Assembly (NCBI GenBank): GCA_030637365.1 | Contig: DAOWGR010000104.1 | Coordinates: 1 to 8,040 of the forward strand | Direction: 5' to 3' | DNA from: Elusimicrobiota bacterium | GTDB taxonomy: Bacteria; Elusimicrobiota; Elusimicrobia; Elusimicrobiales; UBA9959 | DNA: 8,040 nucleotides | Shown: piece after piece, positions 1-6,154 of the stretch | Numbering within the stretch: position 1 is the first letter of the stretch | How the letters are laid out: every line of letters starts with the position of its first letter | The notes under the pieces: generated by a model | Databases searched by the model: none | Told to the model about the DNA's origin: nothing | The model's input: the letters and a program-made list of their open reading frames with translations, nothing else | Position numbers and translations under genes: made by a program

Positions 1-28
1 ATAATCAAAATTTTACCACACCTACCAA

Positions 29-223
29 TCACTTTTCTTTAATTAGTATCTTTCCACCCGAAGCAATATACCAAGTATTGCCATTCGTCGTATCCAATAA
101 AAATGCACTATTACTTTGACTGCTCCCTGTAATTGTAAATTTCCCAGTTGTGGGTTTTAAAATCAATACAAGCAATAAAACAGTAATAATACTTCCAATT
201 ATAATGTGTATTTTATCTTTCAT
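29..223 (-). CDS. Small membrane-anchored protein of unknown function, 64 aa
   Basis: I do not recognise a named family. Residues 6-22 form one hydrophobic helix (IHIIIGSIITVLLLVLI) behind a short charged N-terminus, so this is either a membrane anchor or an uncleaved signal. The rest, about 40 residues, is polar and probably beta-rich. It contains LLDTTNGNTWYI (42-53), and a motif of the type LDTxTGxxW recurs in many small bacterial hypothetical proteins as I remember them. The ATG is preceded by GTGAGGA with about six bases of spacing, a good ribosome binding site that supports both the gene and the start. It has the same direction as the large fusion gene but lies 290 bp beyond its stop, so co-transcription is uncertain. 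Its stop is close to the window edge and its downstream neighbour is not visible. Confidence 0.7.
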   Translation of the reverse strand: MKDKIHIIIGSIITVLLLVLILKPTTGKFTITGSSQSNSAFLLDTTNGNTWYIASGGKILIKEK

Positions 224-363
224 GTTTTTTCCTCACTTTCTTTTCTAAAAACAATATATCAAATTCTGTCGGGGATTTCCTTATTTAGGCTCTGGGGTAA
301 TTCGGATTTATCTTAGATAGGGCGGGACATTTTCTTTTTTAAAAATATAAAACGGAGCATTAA

Positions 364-483
364 ATGAAGCGGCGATTATATTTGCCAGCAAGACCGTTCG
401 GAGGCCGACTTGTACATTCAGGAGGCCGAGAGACGGAAGGGCGACCTCTAGAAGACCCTGGTCTTGAGGGTAAGTATAATTGA
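364..483 (+). CDS. Possible 39-aa basic peptide, doubtful
   Basis: An ATG reading frame of 39 codons plus TGA follows a plausible ribosome binding site (GGAG, six bases before the ATG). The product begins MKRRLYLPARPFGGRLVHSG and is rich in Arg and Gly, with no membrane segment or motif I recognise. GGR appears twice because of the 21-bp-spaced GGAGGCCGA repeat. Against it: the frame is short, another frame of the same stretch looks equally protein-like, and no partner gene on this strand is nearby. I list it because of its start signal and its unusual composition. I do not claim that it is expressed. Confidence 0.2.
   Translation: MKRRLYLPARPFGGRLVHSGGRETEGRPLEDPGLEGKYN
445..469. other. Hairpin in the GC-rich intergenic island
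   Basis: AAGACC (452-457) and GGTCTT (460-465) are perfect complements around a two-base centre, which in RNA would open to a larger loop. The flanking CCTC (445-448) and GAGG (466-469) can extend the stem past a three-base bulge. No run of T follows on either strand, so it is not a standard intrinsic terminator, although it lies just downstream of the fusion gene. Confidence 0.35.
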
Positions 484-513
484 CGCTTACTCCTACCTAC
501 CAAACACTCCGTT

Positions 514-3165
514 TTATATTTTTATCCTTTTATCTATTACTCTTTTGATTTTTCCGGTTCTCAGCACTCTTTCAATAAAATTGGGCGCCAGCAATTCTAT
601 TTTTGGAGCGTCAAGCCATTTCATCTTAATGCTTTCTCTAAGATCTTCGCAATGGCTGTAAATTTCTTTTCTGAGTTTTTGTGAAATCTTATCCGCCTTA
701 TTCAAATCCTTAGCGTTTTTAACTTCAACCGCTACCGTTAAAGTATCCTTATATCCCTTTTTTTCCATCATTAATTGAAAATTAAAACTAAGCTCTTTTA
801 CTTTGCCGACGGCATTTTGAATATCTGAAACAAAAAGATGAGCCCCGCCGACATGAATTCTATCGTCAGAGCGGCCCAAAACTTCAAAAAGCAGCTCTTT
901 CCGTCCGCATTCGCAAGGCTTTAAAATCCAACGCCCCAAATCGCCGAGGCGAAATCTTATTATCGGCATATGCCTCTTGGTTAAACTTGTAATGACAAGT
1001 TCGCCTATTTCTCCGGCTTTTACGGGCTTAAGCGTTTGGGGATTTACAAATTCCATATATTGGCTGTGGTCAAATAAATGATGAACGCCTTTGGAACATT
1101 TTTGGCATTGAAAACCCACCACGCCCGCGTCAGCCGTCGCGAAACCGGCGGATTTAACCTCAACGCCGGGAAATATTTTTTGGAAAAATTTAATCATCTC
1201 ATCGCCGACATATTCCCCTCCGTAAAAAATCTTTTTTATATTCAACTTAAACTGTTTTCTGTTTTCATTGGCGAATTCAGCCAATCTGACAAGAAAAGAA
1301 GGCAAACCTATGACTGCCGTCACTTTAAAATCCTCAAGATACTTAACAATATTTTCCATCGGCAGACTGCTTCCGACCGGAACCGATATCGCCTTGGTAT
1401 AGGCTATGGCTTTTTCAACTGAAAGCCAGCTGGACCATAAATTTCCAGCTATAAACAAATTGGCTATCACATCATCAGAATTTAAACCCCCGGCTTCCAT
1501 GGTATAAGCCAACATCCTTACCGTATGATCATATTCATGAGAATTATAAAAGATATATTTGGGGCTTCCCGTTGAACCGCCGCTGGCAAAGTAAACACCT
1601 CTGTGAACTTTACTTGTCATCATCGCGGAACTGTCGGGAGGAGTATTGTCATAAATATGATTTTTTTCAAGAAAAGGCACTTTCTGAAAATCTTCCATTG
1701 TTCTTATTTCACCGACAGCGGCCAAATGCTTTTTATAAAAAGGGCTTTTCTCTTTGACAAATCTAATCAATTCGCTTATTCTTTCAAGTTGCGACGGCTT
1801 GCCCTCTATACCTATCCAATTTATCAAACTCATCATCGGATAAATACCGTCATGAGGAGAGCCTGTCACACCTTCAAGCATCTTGCCGAGTTTTACCACT
1901 CGCGCTATTCCCAAATCATAAAACGCGTCAACGACTTCTTTTCTGTCGCAAAGATGGCCGCCGACTCCAATGGTTTGTATATAACCCGAATACTTCTTAA
2001 CGCTTTTCTTAATCTCTTTCAATGAAGAAACTATCTTAAAATACATCACTCTGTTAAGCGGTGAAATTTTATAATCCGGCGATTTTTCATAAATAATGGT
2101 CCAATCGGTTTTTGGAAACGAACTTTTAATCTCCGCGTTATCAAAAGCCTTATCCACTTTCGCCATTTGCCTCGCTTTGGTTATTTCAACTTTTTCATCC
2201 TCGGATAAACCGCCTTGCGGCAGTTTTTTCTGATAGGCTGAAAAAGCTTTTTCAGCCTCGCGCGTGAAACCTTCAATTATGCGTTTATGCTGTTTTTTGT
2301 CCGGGCAAATAAAATAAAGCGTATGCATGGAAGAACACGCGGATTGATCCCAAGCGCAAACATCTTTTGCCACTTTCTCCGCTATGCCTTTATAGCCTTC
2401 ATTTTTCCACTCGTTTTCATAAACAATGGCCATGCTTGTTTTAGGTCCAAAGCCCATTACATTAACGCCGAGAGGAGCTATCCGGCGATATGAAAGCACG
2501 GCCCCCGCTCCGCCCCAGACAAAAACGGTATTTGTAAATTTTAAAATAGTCTCTTCCAAATCCGATTGTCCGCCTTTCCAATTAATCACGGCTACCGAAG
2601 AAGAAAGAATTCCTTTTTTATCGCAAGACCGCAGAGCCTGCATAAAAATATTAGCGAAATTTGAGCCTGTGGATGAAATTTTTACGATATTGGCGTTTTT
2701 GGTCAGCATGCCCAAAATAAGCGAATCTATTATTCCCAAAAACACATTACCCGCGCCAATATGCAAAGCAACGCCTCTCGGCACGGCTCTTATAAGCCCG
2801 TCATAACCGCGTCTTTCAACGGCTGTTTCAAGCGCGTAAGGCAAAAAAAGCTCCAGATTCATTCTTTTTGACAGCTCTTTTTTTGAAAGAATTTCCGGAA
2901 TGATATTCAAAGTTTCAACAATTACGGGCTCGGAAAAAGAAACCGCTCCCCTTAGATGTTCAAGCGCCAATTTTCTGAACGCGGAATTTTTATCTTTAAA
3001 AATTTTTCCCGTCTCGGCAAGAACATTTAGAATATACTCTCTTGGAACATTTTTTAAAATAGCCGCCCGACTTTTAGCCTTGCGGCCCAAATCTTCCAGT
3101 TCTTCAGCGTTCCAGCTTTTTTTGTTTCTTACTTCTCCGAATAAATATGTGTCTTTTATTTTCAC
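514..3165 (-). CDS. Fusion of LuxC-type acyl-CoA reductase and PaaK/LuxE-type adenylating domain, 883 aa
   Basis: Two enzymes are joined in one chain. Residues 1 to about 445 match LuxC, the NADPH-dependent fatty acyl reductase related to aldehyde dehydrogenases. VPRGVALHIGAGNVFLG (128-144) is the LuxC-type nucleotide-binding segment, and C277 in WDQSAC is the expected catalytic cysteine that holds the acyl thioester. Residues from about 458 to 883 belong to the ANL/phenylacetate-CoA ligase group: a PaaK-like N-terminal stretch ending in PFLEK, the P-loop SGGSTGSPK (528-536), RFRLGDLG with D742, GRSDDR (764-769) and a C-terminal RTGK with K872 or K874. C687, C690, C751 and C753 look like a metal-binding set, as seen in PaaK-like proteins. 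LuxC alone is usually about 480 residues, so this is a true fusion. The predicted activity is acid to acyl-AMP to enzyme thioester to aldehyde, in the cytoplasm; the substrate is unknown. The GTG start sits at the edge of an inserted repeat and replaces an ancestral ATG. Confidence 0.88.
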   Translation of the reverse strand: MKIKDTYLFGEVRNKKSWNAEELEDLGRKAKSRAAILKNVPREYILNVLAETGKIFKDKNSAFRKLALEHLRGAVSFSEPVIVETLNIIPEILSKKELSKRMNLELFLPYALETAVERRGYDGLIRAVPRGVALHIGAGNVFLGIIDSLILGMLTKNANIVKISSTGSNFANIFMQALRSCDKKGILSSSVAVINWKGGQSDLEETILKFTNTVFVWGGAGAVLSYRRIAPLGVNVMGFGPKTSMAIVYENEWKNEGYKGIAEKVAKDVCAWDQSACSSMHTLYFICPDKKQHKRIIEGFTREAEKAFSAYQKKLPQGGLSEDEKVEITKARQMAKVDKAFDNAEIKSSFPKTDWTIIYEKSPDYKISPLNRVMYFKIVSSLKEIKKSVKKYSGYIQTIGVGGHLCDRKEVVDAFYDLGIARVVKLGKMLEGVTGSPHDGIYPMMSLINWIGIEGKPSQLERISELIRFVKEKSPFYKKHLAAVGEIRTMEDFQKVPFLEKNHIYDNTPPDSSAMMTSKVHRGVYFASGGSTGSPKYIFYNSHEYDHTVRMLAYTMEAGGLNSDDVIANLFIAGNLWSSWLSVEKAIAYTKAISVPVGSSLPMENIVKYLEDFKVTAVIGLPSFLVRLAEFANENRKQFKLNIKKIFYGGEYVGDEMIKFFQKIFPGVEVKSAGFATADAGVVGFQCQKCSKGVHHLFDHSQYMEFVNPQTLKPVKAGEIGELVITSLTKRHMPIIRFRLGDLGRWILKPCECGRKELLFEVLGRSDDRIHVGGAHLFVSDIQNAVGKVKELSFNFQLMMEKKGYKDTLTVAVEVKNAKDLNKADKISQKLRKEIYSHCEDLRESIKMKWLDAPKIELLAPNFIERVLRTGKIKRVIDKRIKI

Positions 3166-3237
3166 CCTACCACCTTCTCACCAATCTCTGATTGGTATTT
3201 TTTAAGGCCACTTTGTGGCCTGAGCAGGTTGGTAGGG
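3165..3237 (+). mobile_element. MITE-like palindromic element, copy 1 (73 bp), inserted in the start codon of the fusion gene
   Basis: The ends CCCTACCACC and GGTTGGTAGGG form a long imperfect outer stem. Inside are two hairpins: CCAATC-TCT-GATTGG (3181-3195) and GGCCAC-TTT-GTGGCC (3206-3220), separated by an A/T-only spacer. The direct repeat TCA flanks it at 3162-3164 and 3238-3240, which fits a 3-bp target-site duplication. Deleting 3162-3237 restores ATG AAA ATA AAA at the head of the downstream gene. On the gene side the element ends in AAGGTGGTAGGG, which provides a Shine-Dalgarno-like AAGGTGG, and its last base forms GTG with the duplicated TG. No transposase is encoded, so it would have to be moved in trans. 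The same ends recur in copy 2 at 4813-4889. Confidence 0.75.
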
Positions 3238-3241
3238 TCAT
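3167..3241 (-). other. Leader reading frame left by the insertion, 24 codons
   Basis: The ancestral ATG of the fusion gene survives at 3241-3239 and now opens a frame that runs through the element (MTLPTCSGHKVALKNT...) to a TAG at 3169-3167. That stop is one base before the present GTG start of the fusion gene. Ribosomes using the old start would therefore terminate beside the new one, which allows re-initiation. It is probably a by-product of the insertion with no selected product. Confidence 0.35.
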
Positions 3242-3344
3242 AAATTATCTATATCCTCATACTCGCCTGCGAATCTTATACGCTCTGCAAACCCTTTATA
3301 TTATTAATATTTAACACTATTTTTGAAATATATTGTAATAAAAA

Positions 3345-4244
3345 CTAAAATATTATTTTTAAAACTCTAACAAACAAAACCGAGCCTATTAAAGCAATCA
3401 AGCCCGCTCCAAGATACCGGAAAATCAAAATACTTTTTTTTCTTTTTTTGGGAAAAGCGAAATAACTAATCCTCCGCCTTGCTATGATGTATGCCGCGCC
3501 AATCGCGGATAATGTAAACGCCATCCCCAAAGCCATAAAGAAAACACTGACAATGCCTATAAAAAACATTTGTTTTGCCATAGCGTAAAATAAAATCAAT
3601 AAGGCTCCCGTACACGGAATAAGCCCGATGCTTAAAGCGAGAAGCCATTGTGATTTATTCGCTTTGGCGCTTTTTTTTATATTTTCAAAAGCTTGTTTTT
3701 CAGAGTTCCCATATGTCTGCCACAATAAAAAAAATCCCATAAACGCTATGGCTCCGTAACTTATCAGCGTAAGAACCAACATCTCTCCAGAAGCTGAAGA
3801 GAGAAAAATATATTTGGCGATGTTTTTAACCGATAAAACCAAAATAATGGCGGAACAAGCATGGATGAAAGCTATTTGAAATCCCATCATTATCGCGCTC
3901 GGCCATCCGGCTTCATGAGCCGTAAAATATGACAATATAATAAGCTTGCCGTGACCGGGCCCAATGGAATGAAGTATTCCATATAAAAAAGCCAAACCAA
4001 AAACAATCAAAATAAGAAAAGGCTTATCCCCCTTTTTTATTTCGCTTAAATACTGAGTAAGTTTTCGGTTGATTTGTCTTTGTGTTTGCAAAAATTTAAA
4101 CCAAATGATATTGACCGGTGACGAAGATGAAACGCTATCGCTTCGCGCGTTTCCTTCAAGGTTTGAAGAAGAAAAAGCTTTGGACTGAGCAAATACAAAC
4201 ATCATTCCAAGCGATAAAAATATTAAAATCAGGGCTTTCCGCAT
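3345..4244 (-). CDS. NicO-family metal transporter (ZevB/RcnA-like), 299 aa
   Basis: This is an integral membrane protein of the nickel/cobalt transporter (NicO) superfamily, a group that includes RcnA and the zinc-linked ZevB of Haemophilus. A hydrophobic signal-like segment (4-20) is followed by a polar, probably periplasmic stretch (21-74). About six membrane helices follow, near 76-92, 100-108, 117-140, 153-176, 199-222, 226-255 and 273-296, the second being short. Family motifs are visible: HSIGPGHGK (92-100), H128 in FIHACSA and GLIPCTGAL (207-215). The histidines and polar residues in these helices are the expected metal ligands. Whether the ion is Ni, Co or Zn, and its direction, cannot be read from the sequence. 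The gene overlaps the end of the DUF1007 gene by 16 bp, so the two are surely co-translated. The ATG start is fixed by the signal segment. Confidence 0.87.
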   Translation of the reverse strand: MRKALILIFLSLGMMFVFAQSKAFSSSNLEGNARSDSVSSSSPVNIIWFKFLQTQRQINRKLTQYLSEIKKGDKPFLILIVFGLAFLYGILHSIGPGHGKLIILSYFTAHEAGWPSAIMMGFQIAFIHACSAIILVLSVKNIAKYIFLSSASGEMLVLTLISYGAIAFMGFFLLWQTYGNSEKQAFENIKKSAKANKSQWLLALSIGLIPCTGALLILFYAMAKQMFFIGIVSVFFMALGMAFTLSAIGAAYIIARRRISYFAFPKKRKKSILIFRYLGAGLIALIGSVLFVRVLKIIF

Positions 4245-4813
4245 AATCTTATGGTTTTCGGATTAACCAATCCGAAATAAGTGGGATGTTTTTTATCTTC
4301 AAAAATATAATACGGGCATTCTTCGGCTTTAACGCCTTCGGCGAAAAAAGGATCTTCGGAATAAAAAATATCGGCGTAATATTGCGAATCATAAATGCCA
4401 ATATCCACTTTCCGCGCGAAAGGCTCAAGTGGTTTTGAAAAAGCGATGGTAAAAACATAAACGACTTTTTCATCCACAATTTCCGCGCTAAAATCGGTAA
4501 GCGACATTGATAAAGGAAATTCTTTGCCGTCAACAAAAATATTGGTGTAAAACCCGTAATTCCGGAGATTCAAAAAATAAGACTTCTTTACGCTTACAAC
4601 TTCTTTCTCGTCAAATTTTTTATCATTATTTTTATCATTCGCTTTGATAACCGCCAAACTGAACATATCGTCAAATTCCCAAACTTCCGTAATTGACATT
4701 ATTTGCTTTTTGTCATTAAAATGAACTTTTATGGAAGCGTCAATCCATACATGCGGATGCGCCCGCAAAGATACGGGAGATAAAACCATCAATAGAATAA
4801 GTATTTTCTTCAC
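4229..4813 (-). CDS. DUF1007 periplasmic protein (ZevA-like), 194 aa
   Basis: This is an exported protein of the DUF1007 family, typically encoded next to NicO transporters and likely to bind or deliver metal to them in the periplasm. ZevA/ZevB of Haemophilus, linked to zinc, is the nearest characterised pair I know. Residues 1-18 are a short Sec signal (MKKILILLMVLSPVSLRA). Cleavage after RA would leave His-Pro-His at the new N-terminus, the family's AHPHVWID signature. Residues 60-71 (DKNNDKKFDEKE) fit an EF-hand calcium loop, with D60, N62, D64, K66, D68 and E71 at the six ligand positions. It overlaps the NicO gene by 16 bp. The GTG start is formed at the junction with an inserted repeat and is supported by GAGGGGGTGG upstream. 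The ancestral ATG lay at the same codon. Confidence 0.85.
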   Translation of the reverse strand: MKKILILLMVLSPVSLRAHPHVWIDASIKVHFNDKKQIMSITEVWEFDDMFSLAVIKANDKNNDKKFDEKEVVSVKKSYFLNLRNYGFYTNIFVDGKEFPLSMSLTDFSAEIVDEKVVYVFTIAFSKPLEPFARKVDIGIYDSQYYADIFYSEDPFFAEGVKAEECPYYIFEDKKHPTYFGLVNPKTIRLCGKP

Positions 4814-4899
4814 CCTACCACCCCCTCAGTCCCGCCATAGGCGGGACTCAAAAACATATCAATCAAAGATTGGTGAGGAGGTGGTAGGGTCATTTTCAT
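4810..4899 (-). other. Leader reading frame left by the insertion, 29 codons
   Basis: An ATG at 4899-4897 opens MKMTLPPPHQSLIDMFLS..., which runs through the element and ends in a TGA (4812-4810). That stop shares two bases with the GTG start of the DUF1007 gene in a GTGA overlap, the classic arrangement for translational coupling. MKM represents the ancestral start of the DUF1007 gene, now cut off from it by a frame-shifting 80-bp insertion. The peptide itself probably has no function. Confidence 0.4.
4813..4889 (-). mobile_element. MITE-like palindromic element, copy 2 (77 bp), inserted in the start codon of the DUF1007 gene
   Basis: It has the same CCCTACCACC and GGTGGTAGGG ends as copy 1, with 17 of 19 outer-stem positions paired when the flanking TCA is counted. 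The inner hairpins are GTCCCGCC-ATA-GGCGGGAC (4829-4847) and CAATC-AAA-GATTG (4860-4872). Plus-strand bases 4860-4890 match the minus strand of 3164-3194 at 29 of 31 positions, so the two copies lie in opposite orientations. I give copy 2 the minus strand only to mark this. Direct TCA repeats flank it (4810-4812 and 4890-4892). Deleting 4810-4889 restores ATG AAG AAA ATA at the downstream gene. The GC-rich hairpins differ in length and sequence between the copies, yet both are perfectly paired. Confidence 0.77.
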
Positions 4900-4933
4900 A
4901 TTGTCTGCTTACTACTCTCTAATTTCTTTAATG

Positions 4934-4986
4934 GCAAAGCAAGCTTTGCGGCTACTTTCGCGCTTACGCACTTACGCGCTTTACGC
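4934..4986. repeat. Small hairpin and three TTACGC repeats after the LuxE-type gene
   Basis: GCAAAG and CTTTGC pair around CAAG (4934-4949). TTACGC occurs at 4964-4969, 4972-4977 and 4981-4986. The stretch lies just beyond the stop at 4991. No T-run follows the hairpin on the minus strand, so nothing here clearly ends transcription before the DUF1007 gene. Confidence 0.4.
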
Positions 4987-4990
4987 TTTC

Positions 4991-6154
4991 TTATAACATT
5001 GTGGAAGCGCTGATGGCGCAGCCTTTAAGCTTTTTAACTCCCGCGCGACCACCGATAAAAAGCACGGGACCTTTAATGCCGCATGAGCATTTTTTCTCAA
5101 TCCTGCCGAAGTCGGTTGAAAGAATTGAAATGGAAGGATAGCTCGTGAGATACGGCGTTATAAATTGCAATAAACCGGACTTGCCATAGCCAAGCGGCTT
5201 TAAAGTGGCGGGATCTCTGACTATAACTCTGCCATAATTGGGAATATGAAAATTGCCAAATTTGCAATCAACATAAGGCACGCCATGCTCAACCATGCCG
5301 AATAAATCACGAACATTTTCTACCGGTATTGATAAATTATCAGCTAAAATTTTCCTGTAAACTTTCTTATCTATCGCTTCATCGCTTAAAGTCTTCCAGC
5401 CGCCGCCGGTAATCACGGTTGAATCTTTACTAAGCCTGACATACCGGCCGTATTTTTTTTTAAATTCTTCCGCAAGTTTCAAAGCGAAAGCCGGAAAACC
5501 CAGTATTCTCGTTCTTTGGCCGAGTTCTTCAAATTTTTTAAGCGCCGCAACACTGCCTTCTATATCAAAATAAAAATCTTTCTTCTTTTTATCCCACTTA
5601 AAGGCGTAAAATATTTCGCCCTTGCCCGTTAAATCGGTAAGAAGTTTATCCGTCCAGGCTGTGCCCAAATCTTTAGCCACCGCGGGATCATAGGTAAAAC
5701 AAATATAATTGAGTTTATGATTCAAATCCGTAAGCCCGAGGCCTTCAAACACTTTCCATGCCATCCTTCTTACTCTTATAAGAGAATCTCTGTCAAGAAG
5801 CATGCGGCTTTTCTGGCCTGTCGTGCCGCTGGATGAAAGTTCAAGCGCGATGCGATTTTTCGGCAAAGTGGTCAGCTCTCTTTCTTTAAAAGCGGCGACG
5901 GAAATGAAAGGAATATTAAAAATATCGGTCTCGCCGCGCAGCATATCGGGCGAATATTTTTCCATACGGTAAAAAGCTTTAAGAAATTTTGAATGCCTAA
6001 GCTGGCTTTTCATAGCGGCCCGCATCGCGCCGGTAAATAAAGCGGAAGCTTTCGCGCCAATTTCAAAAGGCGCGGATTCCAATAATCTCTCAATGTCTGA
6101 TTTTATTTTAATCGGTTTAAAAAAGGCCGGAATATTATTTTTTTCTTTCTTCAT
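4991..6154 (-). CDS. LuxE-type acyl-protein synthetase, 387 aa
   Basis: This is a member of the LuxE/PaaK adenylating group. LuxE activates a carboxylic acid with ATP to acyl-AMP, moves it to its own cysteine and hands it to LuxC for reduction to an aldehyde. Numbered from the ATG at 6154, the P-loop is SSSGTTGQKS (107-116), followed by GGGWK (250-254), DLFGMVEHG (283-291) with the glutamate expected after the FG pair, STDFG with D348 and KCSCG (C356, C358). The C-terminus GGRAGVKKLKGCAIS places C379 where LuxE proteins carry the acyl-accepting cysteine. Length agrees with Vibrio LuxE, about 378 residues. A TTG at 6160, two codons upstream, is an alternative start; neither has a clear ribosome binding site. 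Overlap with the end of the GNAT gene (20 bp from the ATG) suggests translational coupling. The natural substrate is unknown. Confidence 0.86.
   Translation of the reverse strand: MKKEKNNIPAFFKPIKIKSDIERLLESAPFEIGAKASALFTGAMRAAMKSQLRHSKFLKAFYRMEKYSPDMLRGETDIFNIPFISVAAFKERELTTLPKNRIALELSSSGTTGQKSRMLLDRDSLIRVRRMAWKVFEGLGLTDLNHKLNYICFTYDPAVAKDLGTAWTDKLLTDLTGKGEIFYAFKWDKKKKDFYFDIEGSVAALKKFEELGQRTRILGFPAFALKLAEEFKKKYGRYVRLSKDSTVITGGGWKTLSDEAIDKKVYRKILADNLSIPVENVRDLFGMVEHGVPYVDCKFGNFHIPNYGRVIVRDPATLKPLGYGKSGLLQFITPYLTSYPSISILSTDFGRIEKKCSCGIKGPVLFIGGRAGVKKLKGCAISASTML

Larger units (their letters stand above)
224..513. other. Intergenic region with a GC-rich island
   Basis: This 290-bp gap separates the stop of the LuxC-PaaK fusion gene from the small membrane protein. 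Bases 386-470 are about 60% G+C by hand count, clearly richer than the AT-rich surroundings. The nonamer GGAGGCCGA occurs twice (400-408 and 421-429), 21 bp apart. A hairpin lies at 445-469. A 39-codon plus-strand reading frame starts at 364 behind GGAG (354-357). A second plus-strand frame (368-448) reads like ordinary protein, including RSEADLYIQEAERRKGDL, but has no start codon and ends in TAG. The island may be a decayed or transferred gene fragment, a short gene or a structured RNA. The sequence does not decide among these. Confidence 0.5.

Noticed and set aside
11..31. ACCACACCTACCAATC at the left edge, resembling an end of the repeat element
   Set aside because: It lacks the CCCTACC end, has no matching GGTAGGG partner, and part of it encodes the end of the small membrane protein or lies at its stop.
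445..469. Terminator for the fusion gene
   Set aside because: The hairpin is not followed by a T-run on the minus strand and lies about 45 bases past the stop; kept only as a hairpin.
3181..3202. Hairpin followed by TATTTTTT on the plus strand, resembling an intrinsic terminator
   Set aside because: No plus-strand gene lies upstream, the stem is AT-rich and six base pairs long, and it is fully explained as one arm of the repeat element.
464..3205. Plus-strand reading frames of 60-140 codons opposite the fusion gene
   Set aside because: They lie antisense to a strongly supported 883-residue protein and have biased, low-complexity products and no ribosome binding sites or family motifs.
3162..4892. 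The repeats as a riboswitch or a CRISPR array
   Set aside because: There are only two copies 1.6 kb apart in opposite orientation with target-like direct repeats; ligand-binding cores and regular spacers are absent.
4964..4986. TTACGC triplet as iterons or an operator
   Set aside because: The spacing is uneven (8 and 9 bases), there are only three short copies, and no replication or regulatory gene is close.
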